The translations under genes were made by a program, and so were the position numbers. Below the pieces are notes generated by a model. That model searched no databases. It was not told the origin of the DNA and saw only the letters and a program-made list of their open reading frames with translations. A DNA stretch of 64,000 nucleotides from a virus, in the IMG/VR virus record IMGVR_UViG_3300027763_000001, positions 1 through 64,000 of that record; one strand, given 5' to 3'. Position 1 is the first letter of the stretch, and each line of letters opens with the position of its first letter. Shown here in pieces: positions 7,501 through 15,400 of the stretch.

Positions 7501-8061
7501 TTGGCTGACACCTTTCGCTCCATCCGCTATCCCAAAATTCCCAAAAACTGGGATCAACGTTTCCTGTACCTGGCTGCTACCGTCGCCGCCTGGTCCAAGG
7601 ACCCCTCGACCAAAGTCGGCGCCGTAGCCGTGCGCCAGCGGCGGGTACTGGCCACCGGCTACAACGGCCTACCTACCGGCATGATCGACAGTGTGGAGCG
7701 CTTGCTCAACCGAGACGTTCGTCTCGCTTTAACAATTCACGCTGAGCTGAACTTGGTCACCTTCGCAGCCCGTCACGGCGTCTGCCTTGATGGATCTACC
7801 GTCTACACTTACCCTTTGCTGCCTTGCGGTAATTGCGCTACCGCTTTGATTCAGTCCGGTATAACCAAAGTAGTTGCCCCGGACTTCGTCATGCCGATGC
7901 GCTGGCAGGAATCCATCACCCAGGCCAAGCAAGCCTTCCTAGAGGCCGGCGTTGGCGTCGAGTTGCTGGCCATTGAAGGTCCCCTGCATGTAGCTGCTGC
8001 GTCAAATCCAGATCGCGATGACCACGAGGAAACCGAAGACGCGCACTTGCGGCTGGTGTAA
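7501..8061 (+). CDS. dCMP deaminase (ComEB/Dcd family)
   Basis: It deaminates dCMP to dUMP, feeding thymidylate synthesis by the ThyX encoded 1.7 kb downstream. The 186-residue product shows DPSTKVGAVAV and ATGYNGLP typical of the family. The zinc-site signatures are TIHAELNLV (His-Ala-Glu: ligand His plus catalytic Glu) and PCGNCATALI (two Cys ligands). TTG 7501 gives MADTFRSIRYPKIPKNWDQRFL, the normal length before the core; a longer frame back to 7405 overlaps the preceding gene and reads unnaturally. Translation is probably coupled to the mini-ORF just upstream. Confidence 0.9.
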   Translation: MADTFRSIRYPKIPKNWDQRFLYLAATVAAWSKDPSTKVGAVAVRQRRVLATGYNGLPTGMIDSVERLLNRDVRLALTIHAELNLVTFAARHGVCLDGSTVYTYPLLPCGNCATALIQSGITKVVAPDFVMPMRWQESITQAKQAFLEAGVGVELLAIEGPLHVAAASNPDRDDHEETEDAHLRLV

Positions 8062-8353
8062 TCCCACGCCAGCGCTTATGCTGCGCCCACTTGCTCAGCA
8101 GACCTTGCACAACTGTCCTCCGGGATCCCGCGTCAAGAATTCCCTTGACGGCCGTCTGGGCATGATCTACAGCTCGCCGGAGCGAGCGCGAGCTTCTCTT
8201 GCCTTGGTTCCGGTCATGGTAGAGGGCTCCACCCGCCGCGAGCTTTGGGCCACCCACACCACCAGACTGCTCCCTCGGACTGAGCAATTTGTCGCTTTGG
8301 GTGGCACGAAGAGCGCGCCTGCCGGCTACCCTCTGACGCCTCTGGACGGCTGA
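8018..8353 (+). CDS. Hypothetical protein, 111 aa
   Basis: ATG 8018 lies inside the end of the deaminase gene (44-base overlap), and its stop overlaps the next ATG (TGATG). The N-terminal part has CGWCNP. The centre looks like a compact beta domain (GSRVKNSLDGRLGMIYSSPERARASLALVPVMVEGSTRRELWATHTTRLLPR), similar in rhythm to small SH3-like barrels, but this is only an impression. The tight overlaps support that it is translated. Confidence 0.5.
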   Translation: MTTRKPKTRTCGWCNPTPALMLRPLAQQTLHNCPPGSRVKNSLDGRLGMIYSSPERARASLALVPVMVEGSTRRELWATHTTRLLPRTEQFVALGGTKSAPAGYPLTPLDG

Positions 8354-8970
8354 TGGCCCGCCAGCGCAGCGGTTGGTACCTGGGCGAAGGCTTTCACGCC
8401 GAAGTGGCAATGGGCAAGCCCTGCCTGTTCGCTCGCCACAGCCACGGTGCTCGGGACTACCGCAGTCAGCGCTACACGGACACTCAGGCCTGTGTTCAGT
8501 GCGTTGCAGAGCTGGTTCGGCCGACTCTGAACCTGGACGTCAACGCAGTTCTGCGCTCCTACCAGTTGCACTATCTGGAGTTCTGGGCCCTGGTTGACGT
8601 GCGCGGGGCGGATGATTGCTGGGAGCACCAGAACCGAGTCCTGGATTACGGCCGCAGCAGCTGGTCTCTAAGCGTGCGTCGCCCCACCTGGCTTGCTGGC
8701 GGGCAGACACGCATTGCTCCCTACCGGGTCGCGTCCTGGTTCTCCTGGGGGGACACGGGCGCGCTGGAGGTCAAGCCGGTTTGCGGTAACCGTGCCTGCT
8801 GTAATCCTTTGCATCTGCGAGTGGTGCACGTTCCCCACTTTCACCGGGCGGCCACGATCGATCGAGTCGATCTATGCCTTCAAGTTGAGCAGCACCAGAG
8901 CTACACCAGCAAGTTGTTGCAACGGAGCACAGGGCGGGTTACCGTAGAATCCAGCTCTGCCTCTCTGTGA
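8353..8970 (+). CDS. HNH-type (His-Me finger) endonuclease-like protein
   Basis: The 205-residue product carries a C-terminal block of the HNH/AP2-associated type found in phage homing endonucleases: YRVASWFSWGDTGALEV, then CGNRACCNPLHLRVV (about residues 149-163), where Cys pairs and NPLHL match the zinc-binding second half of the motif. The usual first His of HxCxN is replaced: the sequence before CGNRAC reads EVKPV. Catalytic competence is therefore uncertain. The N-terminal half is unrecognised. It starts at ATG 8353 in a TGATG overlap and ends just before the next gene. It could be a free-standing homing endonuclease or a DNA-modification nuclease. Confidence 0.6.
   Translation: MARQRSGWYLGEGFHAEVAMGKPCLFARHSHGARDYRSQRYTDTQACVQCVAELVRPTLNLDVNAVLRSYQLHYLEFWALVDVRGADDCWEHQNRVLDYGRSSWSLSVRRPTWLAGGQTRIAPYRVASWFSWGDTGALEVKPVCGNRACCNPLHLRVVHVPHFHRAATIDRVDLCLQVEQHQSYTSKLLQRSTGRVTVESSSASL
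8945..8950 (+). promoter_or_regulatory. Possible -10 element TAGAAT
   Basis: TAGAAT lies 23-28 bases ahead of ATG 8973, at the spacing seen for other putative phage -10 hexamers in this window. No convincing -35 hexamer was found, and the site lies within the end of the HNH gene. Confidence 0.25.
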
Positions 8971-8972
8971 CC

Positions 8973-9611
8973 ATGGGCTGGACCTCCGACGATTACGAAA
9001 GAAGCATCGGACTGAAGGGCGGGCAGGAGCTCCGCAATCCGGGATCGGACAACGCTCGGTTTCGGGCCGATCTCCAGAACTCCCAGTACCAGGCAACCGC
9101 CAGGCAGCTTGGAATCAAGAGCCTGGACAGCGCCAATGACCTGGCCAAGGTCATCAGCCATCTCAACAGCCAGAAGCAGTCCACATCTCCTGTGACCCCC
9201 AGTGGCGCCGGCGGCTCTCCTGCGGCCCAAGCCACTACCGCCACCAAGGACCGGGCTGAGGCTTCTTATCGCGAGTCTCTTCCTGCCACCACTCCAAAAC
9301 AGAACCCCTGGATTCCCCTCAAGTTCGGAGGCGGCACCGGGGACGAAGCCCATAATTCCCAGGCCCGCTCCAACAACGCCAACCTGGCCACCCAGGGGAT
9401 GCTGGACGCGGCCCGCGCCACCCAGGAGAGCACTACCAAGTCGGCCGATCGCTTCGACGCGATGGCCTTCAACTCATCCCAATGGATGGCGGATATTGAC
9501 AGCCGTAACATGAGCGCCCTGTCCCCGAACCTCGCCCTGCCGAAGAATCCGACTGAAGCCCTGCAGGGGTTCTATGACGACATTTCCAGCAAAATGAAGA
9601 GCTACCTGTAA
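8973..9611 (+). CDS. Hypothetical Gln/Asn/Ser-rich protein, 212 aa
   Basis: ATG 8973 is preferred over GTG 8967, which overlaps the previous stop. The product has a helical N-terminal section (WTSDDYERSIGL... QYQATARQLGIKSLDSANDLAKVISHLNSQ). A low-complexity Ala/Thr/Ser linker follows, then a second helical section (NLATQGMLDAARATQESTTKSADRFDAMAFNSSQWMADI) ending in FYDDISSKMKSYL. The composition resembles the minus-strand putative internal virion proteins at 54.8-58.2 kb. A minor virion component is possible; I recognise no family. Confidence 0.55.
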   Translation: MGWTSDDYERSIGLKGGQELRNPGSDNARFRADLQNSQYQATARQLGIKSLDSANDLAKVISHLNSQKQSTSPVTPSGAGGSPAAQATTATKDRAEASYRESLPATTPKQNPWIPLKFGGGTGDEAHNSQARSNNANLATQGMLDAARATQESTTKSADRFDAMAFNSSQWMADIDSRNMSALSPNLALPKNPTEALQGFYDDISSKMKSYL

Positions 9612-9617
9612 GCGGTC

Positions 9618-9646
9618 TTGCCTGGCTCAAAGTGTGTCTGTATAGT
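9618..9646 (+). promoter_or_regulatory. Sigma-70-type promoter for thyX
   Basis: TTGCCT (9618-9623) and TATAGT (9641-9646) are separated by exactly 17 bases. Transcription would begin near 9653, about 75 bases ahead of the chosen thyX start, leaving a leader that contains the tandem hairpin repeats. It lies in the first clear gap of the plus-strand gene run. Confidence 0.6.
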
Positions 9647-9676
9647 GCAGCGAGTCGCAACCTCCCCTTGTCCGAA

Positions 9677-9724
9677 CTGCAGGCGCCCGACCGCCTTTTA
9701 CTGCAGGCGCCCGACCGCCTTTTT
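9677..9724 (+). repeat. Tandem 24-bp repeat forming two hairpin plus T-tract units
   Basis: CTGCAGGCGCCCGACCGCCT followed by TTTT(A/T) occurs twice back to back (9677-9700, 9701-9724) with one mismatch at the last base. Each copy can form a five-base-pair stem (AGGCG/CGCCT) followed by a T-tract, like small intrinsic terminators. They lie between the thyX promoter and its likely GTG start. The frame stays open through them, so they could alternatively encode a repeated LQAPDRL(L/F) peptide. Confidence 0.55.
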
Positions 9725-9727
9725 CGC

Positions 9728-10432
9728 GTGGTCCGCCTGGATCACTCCACCAAGCCCCAGACCCTGGCTTGGCAAGCGATGCACCAGGACTACAGCGAAG
9801 AAGCCGTTGCCGATGAGCCGGTCCCGGGCAGCGAGCAGGAGGCCGGCGAAATTCTTGTCAAGCACTTGCTCAAGGGCGAGAAGGGTCACTACGGCCCCCT
9901 TGAGCACCCGTCGATCACCTTCAACGTCATCGGCTTCCCTCACGACCTGATGCAGCAGGCCCGCACTCATCGGGTCGGGGTTTCGTTCGATGTGCAATCC
10001 GGAAGGTACACATCTCAGAGAATTGTCGACGTGGTCACAGGCAAGCGTCCACTGGAGGAGGTGTTCTATCTGCGCCCGGTCGGGACCTACCACGACCGCT
10101 TCGGGAAGAAGTATGACTACAGCGAGCACGACCGGGAGTGTGACTTCGGGGCCTGCGTTGGACTGGCGACCACCTTTGCCGTCAAGATTGATCTCGGCAT
10201 GGCTGAAGAACACGCCCGGGGCCTGATTCCCTACTGCATCCGTCAGCATTTTGTTGTGAGCTTCAACGCTCGTTCTTTGATGCACTTTATGGATCTGAGG
10301 GCTAAGGCCGACGCCCAGCTGGAGATCCGCCAGCTGTCCGCGATGCTCTTTGCTGAGTTCAAGGATTGGGTTCCCCAGATCGCTGAGTATTACGAAACCA
10401 AACGCCTGGGCAGAGCCCTGCTGGCCCCGTGA
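9728..10432 (+). CDS. thyX: Flavin-dependent thymidylate synthase ThyX
   Basis: ThyX makes dTMP from dUMP using methylene-tetrahydrofolate, NADPH and FAD. The signature ARTHRVGVSFDVQSGRY (residues about 78-94) corresponds to the RHRxxSxNxxSxRY ThyX motif in its cyanophage-like form. GHYGPLEHPSITF (53-65) is the conserved upstream block, and the C-terminal CIRQHFVVSFNARSLMHFMDLR carries the N-x-R-x-L-x-H-F substrate segment. GTG 9728 was chosen because it gives a family-like N terminus (VRLDHSTKPQTLAWQ) and leaves the tandem repeats as a leader; TTG 9668 is the alternative. The 234-residue length fits the family. It works with the dCMP deaminase and reductase in the same window. Confidence 0.93.
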   Translation: MVRLDHSTKPQTLAWQAMHQDYSEEAVADEPVPGSEQEAGEILVKHLLKGEKGHYGPLEHPSITFNVIGFPHDLMQQARTHRVGVSFDVQSGRYTSQRIVDVVTGKRPLEEVFYLRPVGTYHDRFGKKYDYSEHDRECDFGACVGLATTFAVKIDLGMAEEHARGLIPYCIRQHFVVSFNARSLMHFMDLRAKADAQLEIRQLSAMLFAEFKDWVPQIAEYYETKRLGRALLAP

Positions 10433-10590
10433 TCGACCACAGCTGGATGGAGAACGTGCTTTGTTGTAGCGACGCCCGGATCAATGCCGCTTACGCCGAT
10501 GAAGATGGCGAGCGAGCTGAGCGGGAGATGGATGCGGCTTGGTTGCTTGATCCAGTTCGATTTGTTTCCACTTCCTTTGACTGCCCCTGA
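10429..10590 (+). CDS. Small acidic protein, 53 aa
   Basis: GTG 10429 overlaps the thyX stop (GTGA) and the frame closes at TGA 10588-10590, two bases before the next ATG. The product (MIDHSWMENVLCCSDARINA...) is acidic and helical (AYADEDGERAEREMDAAWLL). The exact packing between two genes supports translation; no function is recognised. Confidence 0.5.
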   Translation: MIDHSWMENVLCCSDARINAAYADEDGERAEREMDAAWLLDPVRFVSTSFDCP

Positions 10591-10592
10591 TC

Positions 10593-11027
10593 ATGCCCCG
10601 CCTCAATCAAGAGCAAATTCTTCACCAGTTCTTCCCCGACATTTACACCTCTCCAAAGTTCGAGGTGATGCGCCGTATTGGCACTATGGCCTGCCGGCTG
10701 GTGCTGCTCGACATGCTGGGCTCCTACGAAAACGCTCGGGCCGAGCGCGGGCCTGGCGCCTTGGTGATTCGCATGGTCGAGGGCAAGCGCGACGCTGTCT
10801 ATCTCTCGGTTGACGACTTTGACTCCGACCTGTCCATTGCCACTCAGGACGGCGATGTAGGCGCTTGCTCTTTTTTCTCAAGCATTCTCGGCGAGATCGC
10901 CAGCCTCAACCACGACACCCACGCCTTGTTCGTGATGGTCGAGAGCCAGGGCGCCTCTTGCGTGGCCGTGCCTTTCGAGGCGCCTGAGCGAGCGATCGCT
11001 GAGATGCTCAAGGAGGCTGCCCGTTGA
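10593..11027 (+). CDS. Hypothetical alpha/beta protein, 144 aa
   Basis: ATG 10593 to TGA 11027. The N-terminal part is helical (LNQEQILHQFFPDIYTSPKFEVMRRIGTMACRLVLLDML). Regular strands follow (GALVIRMVEGKRDAVYLSV, HALFVMVESQGASCVAVPF), with a final helix (APERAIAEMLKEAAR). It looks like a folded cytoplasmic protein, but no motif places it in a family. It is coupled to the downstream Dam-like gene by a TTGA overlap. Confidence 0.6.
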   Translation: MPRLNQEQILHQFFPDIYTSPKFEVMRRIGTMACRLVLLDMLGSYENARAERGPGALVIRMVEGKRDAVYLSVDDFDSDLSIATQDGDVGACSFFSSILGEIASLNHDTHALFVMVESQGASCVAVPFEAPERAIAEMLKEAAR

Positions 11028-11677
11028 GCCGGCCCAGCCGCGGCCGGATCCCGGAGCACAGCGAGTACATCGCCAGTGCTCCGCCCGATGACTTCGTCAC
11101 CGCCAGCCGGGCGGCCATGGGCGGGATCGACCTGGATCCCTACTCCACCAAGCTGAACAACGGCTTGATCGGTGCCCGCACCATCTACAACACCAAGGAG
11201 CAGTCTCTCGATGAGATCCTGCAGCGTGAGTGGGGCCCGGTGGGCCAGGGCCGCACCATGGTTTTCTGCCCCAGTGGCATGGACCCCAATCGCCGAATGC
11301 TCCACAAGCTGCTGGAGGAGTACCGCGCTGGGCGGGTCAAGCAGGCCACCATCCTGCTGACCAACAGCGAGAGCGCCACTAAGTGCCCTTGGATCTGGGA
11401 CTTCCCTGTTTGCCTCCCTTTCCGCCGGCCGCGGGTGCGCTGGTGGAACAGCGAGCTGGGGCGCTTTGATACCTACACCCCGCCCCACTGGGGCTTTGTG
11501 GCCTTCTTCCCGCCCGCCGAAAGTTCAGCGTTTCTTGAGGGCCTCAACAGCTTCCATGCCGCCTTCTCTCCGATCGGGCGGATCGTCTTCAACGAACTCA
11601 GCGGCGACCAGACCTGGCAGACTCACTACCGCCAGCTGTACCGGAAGGGCTATTCCTTCCGCCCCCACGAGAAGTGA
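11024..11677 (+). CDS. Dam-type DNA N6-adenine methyltransferase-like protein, catalytic motif altered
   Basis: The 217-residue product aligns by eye with the phage Dam (PF05869-type) family: SEYIASAPPDDFVTASRAAMGGIDLDPYSTKLNN matches the GGIDLDPaS block with the AdoMet-binding Asp. RVKQATILLTNSESATKCPWIWDFPVCLPFRRPRVRWW matches the later strand and R-rich segment. At the place where family members carry the catalytic NPPY, this protein reads MVFCPSGMDPNRRM, so the motif is lost. It may bind DNA or AdoMet without methylating, or use another residue. The TTG start at 11024 overlaps the preceding stop. Confidence 0.6.
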   Translation: MSRPSRGRIPEHSEYIASAPPDDFVTASRAAMGGIDLDPYSTKLNNGLIGARTIYNTKEQSLDEILQREWGPVGQGRTMVFCPSGMDPNRRMLHKLLEEYRAGRVKQATILLTNSESATKCPWIWDFPVCLPFRRPRVRWWNSELGRFDTYTPPHWGFVAFFPPAESSAFLEGLNSFHAAFSPIGRIVFNELSGDQTWQTHYRQLYRKGYSFRPHEK

Positions 11678-12102
11678 GCCCGCCCCTGCACAGTTTCCGG
11701 TTTTCGACCGGCCGCCACTGCCCTCTGGATCGCGCCATCGTCTTCAATAGCAGCCTCACCTGGCGGCAGGCACTGCCCAAGGCTCTTCACCATCACCCTT
11801 CCCTCGTCCTACGCCGGGAGCAGGTGGAGGGCATTGCCAGGCTGGCCCGGGCCTTGAAGAACCTGGAGCCGACCAAGCCGCGCAGCAGGCACTGGGGTCC
11901 GGCCTGGTGGCACGTTTTTCAGTGGTGGGATCCGGCTTTCAAGGACTGGAGCAGCGGCCGGCGCGCCTTGATTACCCCCCGCTGCCATACTCCGCAGGAA
12001 GCGATACAGCTGCTCGAAGCGTCGCCATTGCGAGCCGTCCTTCGGGGCGGGGAGATTGAGGTGCTGATCCCGCGCCGCCCTAGCCGCCAAAGCGGTCTTT
12101 GA
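11674..12102 (+). CDS. Hypothetical protein, 142 aa
   Basis: GTG 11674 overlaps the preceding stop (GTGA). The N-terminal part is less structured. The centre has a helical, basic section (LVLRREQVEGIARLARALKNLEP) and a Trp-rich stretch (HWGPAWWHVFQWWDPAFKDW). It ends with a small alpha/beta unit (TPQEAIQLLEASPLRAVLRGGEIEVLIP). The 3' end overlaps the convergent minus-strand ORF by 23 bases. No family is recognised. Confidence 0.5.
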   Translation: MSPPLHSFRFSTGRHCPLDRAIVFNSSLTWRQALPKALHHHPSLVLRREQVEGIARLARALKNLEPTKPRSRHWGPAWWHVFQWWDPAFKDWSSGRRALITPRCHTPQEAIQLLEASPLRAVLRGGEIEVLIPRRPSRQSGL

Positions 12103-12364
12103 CTTCTTGGCGGCTGTCTTCAAATACTGCGTTCCCCTCTCGGCGCTCCGCCCCGCGCAGGGCCGAAGTGATGCCCCGCCTCCGGGCCGCTTCCACCGGA
12201 TCGGGCCGCCCCGTGCTGCCGCCCATCACCGCCGCTTGCCGGTTGTCACGGGCGGCTCGCTGCAGGTAAGCCCCAATCAGTCGCTGGCTGCCAGCGCCTC
12301 GATCAACGGCATCGCGAGTCTCGCGGTAACGGCGATCCATGGCATTGAAATTTGCAATTCGCAA
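12080..12364 (-). CDS. Putative minor virion protein, 94 aa
   Basis: This minus-strand frame (MRIANFNAMDRRYRETRDAV...) reads as a natural basic helical protein, with Arg-rich amphipathic stretches (SQRLIGAYLQRAARDNRQAAVMGG) and a PDPVEAARRRGI segment. It resembles the other small minus-strand putative virion proteins. The plus strand opposite is an unnatural N-terminal extension of the reductase frame, which supports the minus-strand reading. It is isolated between plus-strand genes, with a start 54 bases from the divergent reductase start. Confidence 0.5.
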   Translation of the reverse strand: MRIANFNAMDRRYRETRDAVDRGAGSQRLIGAYLQRAARDNRQAAVMGGSTGRPDPVEAARRRGITSALRGAERREGNAVFEDSRQEVKDRFGG

Positions 12365-12418
12365 GGGCGCGGAACGCCCGCTGTGGCTCTAGGTTACCCA
12401 AGCCGCACCCGCCACTTT

Positions 12419-15400
12419 ATGCACCCTTTCAGTGACCCCTTTCCCGCCGACGCCCGGTCTGCTTACCCTCTGTTCTATCGCTCCTACTCCCGCCGCCTGG
12501 ATGACGGCAGCCGTGAATCCTGGGAGCAGGTAGTTGAGCGCAATCTCAGCGCCCTGGTTGAGCTGGGTCGACTGAACCCTGAGCAAGAAGCCCTGCTGCG
12601 CCGGCACCAGCTGGACCTCACATCCCTGCCTTCGGGGCGCTGGCTCTGGGTTGGTGGCACCCCCTGGGCCGCCGACCAGCGCAACTTCTATGGCGCATAC
12701 AACTGCAGTTCGGTCCACGTCGACCAGCTCAGCGCTTTCGGGCTGCTGATGGACCTGGCGATGCAAGGAACCGGCACTGGTGCGGTGCTCACCCGGGCCA
12801 ATGTCGATCGGCTGCCGAAGGTTGTCAACCGGCTGGAGATCGACTACCGCGGCTCCCTGGGTTCAGCTGCCCCGGATGAGCGCAGTCCTCGCACGGCGGC
12901 AAGGCTTGTTGACTGCGAGCATCTCCTGATCAAGGTCGGCGATTCTCGCGATGGCTGGGTCACTTCCTACCAGAAGCTCATCCAGCTTGCCTGCGGCGTC
13001 GGGTTTTTCAGTACCTCTGGCGCTATCAAGATCACGATCGACCTGAGCTGGGTGCGCCCACCTGGCGAGCGGCTCAAGGGCTTCGGTGGGGTGGCCAACC
13101 CCTCGGCCCTCCCTGAGATGTATGCCCGGGTGACAGGGATCCTGAACCGCGCCATTGGCCGCCAGCTCACGCCCCTGGAGTGCTGCCTGATCATCGACGA
13201 GGCCGCCCGCTGCGTCGTGGCCGGCAACATCCGCCGCAGCGCCGGCATGCGTCAGTTCGACGAAGACGACCTTGAGGCCGCCGGCGCCAAGCGCAATCTC
13301 TGGGGCCAGGACGAGCAGGGCCACTGGGCGATCGATCCGGAGCGCGACGCATTGCGGATGGCCAATCACACCCGGCTCTTTCACCGCAAGCCCACCCGCG
13401 GCGAAGTGCTCGAAGCGGTGCGCAGCCAGCACGCTTGCGGCGAGGGGGCTATCCAGTTCACCCCTGAAGCCCTGGCCCGGGCCAATGCCGACATCCTCAG
13501 GCCCCAGTGGTTGAAGGAGAACTTTCTTGCAGTGATTGAAGAAGGCGGGCTAGAGGACGGCGCCAAAGGTCTTGCAATAATCCTGTTCGGCACGGGCGAT
13601 CTCGATGATCTCGATCCCGAGCAGCGCCGGGAGTTGAGCCACCGCATGAGCAGGTTTGGGCTCAACCCGTGCCTGACGGGAGACACCCGGATCTTGACTG
13701 TGCACCAGGGGCCGAAGTCCTTCCAAGAGCTGGCCGAGGCTGGCGAAGACGTTCTGGTGTGGTGCATCGACCTTGAGTCGAACGCGGCCTCGGTCCAGAT
13801 GATGCGAAACCCGCGAGTCACCGGCTACGACCAGCCAGTCCTGGAGATTGAGTTCGATTCCGGTCTCAAGGTGCGCGCCACCCCGGAGCACCACTTCTTC
13901 ACTCTGCAGCGCAACAAGGTGCAAGCCAAAGACCTCAAGCCCGGCCAGTCCGTCTCGGCTTTCGCGATTCATCAGCACCGCGACGGTCACCTGCGCATCA
14001 CTCGCAACGACAGGACCCGCGACGCCGTGCGGCAGCAGGTCTGCCACCGGATCATCGCCGAGCACTACGGCATCGCCGGCGAGGTGATCCACCGCCTGGA
14101 TCACGATCCCACCAGCAACCACCCCGACAACATGGCGGGTGTCACCTCCCTGGAGCACCAGCAGGAGCACTATCCCGATCGAGTCCGCGGCGGCTTCTAT
14201 CACGGCACTCCCGGGGGCCGGGCCAAGGAGATCGTCGCCAACCACAAGGTGGTGGCCGTGCGCGAGGCCGGCACTGCGACGGTCTACAACGGCACGGTCG
14301 ATGAGCACCACAACTATGTGGTGGTCGATCCCAGCGCCGTGGGCAAGTCCTTCGTCTCTGGCGTGCTGTCGGCCAACTGTGGTGAGATAATCGGCTCCGA
14401 CTTCCTGTGCAACCTCGCTGAAGTCCACCTCAACCGGCTCGACCCCAACGACTCCGGAGCGGTCGAGGAGGCCTTCCGCGCCGCTGCGCTCACGGTGTCT
14501 GTGCTGCTCCACCACCGCTTCCGCGACGAGCGGATGCAGGAAGCCCGGCTGCGAGACCCGATTGTCGGGGTGAGCTTCACTGGCCTGTTCGATTACTTTG
14601 TGCGCGCGCTGGGCGTCGACTGGCTGCGCTGGTGGGCCGAAGGCCGCCCGCCCCACGCCCAGGGGGCAGCGTTTTCCGCCTACGAGGTCAAAACCTTGCG
14701 TCGCTTCCGCGCCGTCGTCGAGGAGGAGGTGGCGACCTACTGCGAGGCCCACGGCCTGAAGGTCCCCAACCGCTGCACCACCGTGCAGCCCGCTGGCTGC
14801 CTGGGGCTCGACGCGGTGCGCGTCACCAGTCGGGGGCTGCTGCTGTTCGACGAAGCGAAACTGCTTTCGGCTTGGCATCAGGACGATCCCCTGCTTATTC
14901 GCGGCACGCTGCCTGTGGTCGACACTGTGCGCAACGAGCCCAGGCCCGCCCTGCGTCTCACCCTGGTCAGCGGCCGGCAGATCGCCTGCACCCCGGACCA
15001 CCGTTTCTGGGTAGAGAGCATGGGCTGGGTTCAAGCTCAAGCTCTTCGGATCGGCCACGAGCTTCAAGCTTCCCCAGGAGAACACTCCGGCCGACCTGTT
15101 GCTACCCAGCAGCTGGAGGAGTCTGAGATGACCCCGGCCAAAGCCCCAAGCTCCCTGACGCCAGGACTGGCCTACGTGGCCGGGGTCTCGCTGATCAAGA
15201 ACCCCGCCCGGGTCACCTGGCCGGCCCTGCGCAACATGGCTCCTGACTGCTTGCACTTCTCCTTTCCTCTCACGGAGGGGGCGGCCGCAGACCGCCTGAA
15301 CGAGTGGTTCGAGGACCTGTTTGAGACACCGCTCAAGCGGCGACTCTCGGGCCACACCATTCACCTGTTCAGCCGCGAGGCCCCCTTGCGCCGCTGGCTG

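Noticed and set aside
12107-12418. Upstream extension of the reductase frame
   Set aside because: The extra 104 residues have no reductase similarity and oppose a better minus-strand reading. ATG 12419 gives a normal class II N terminus.
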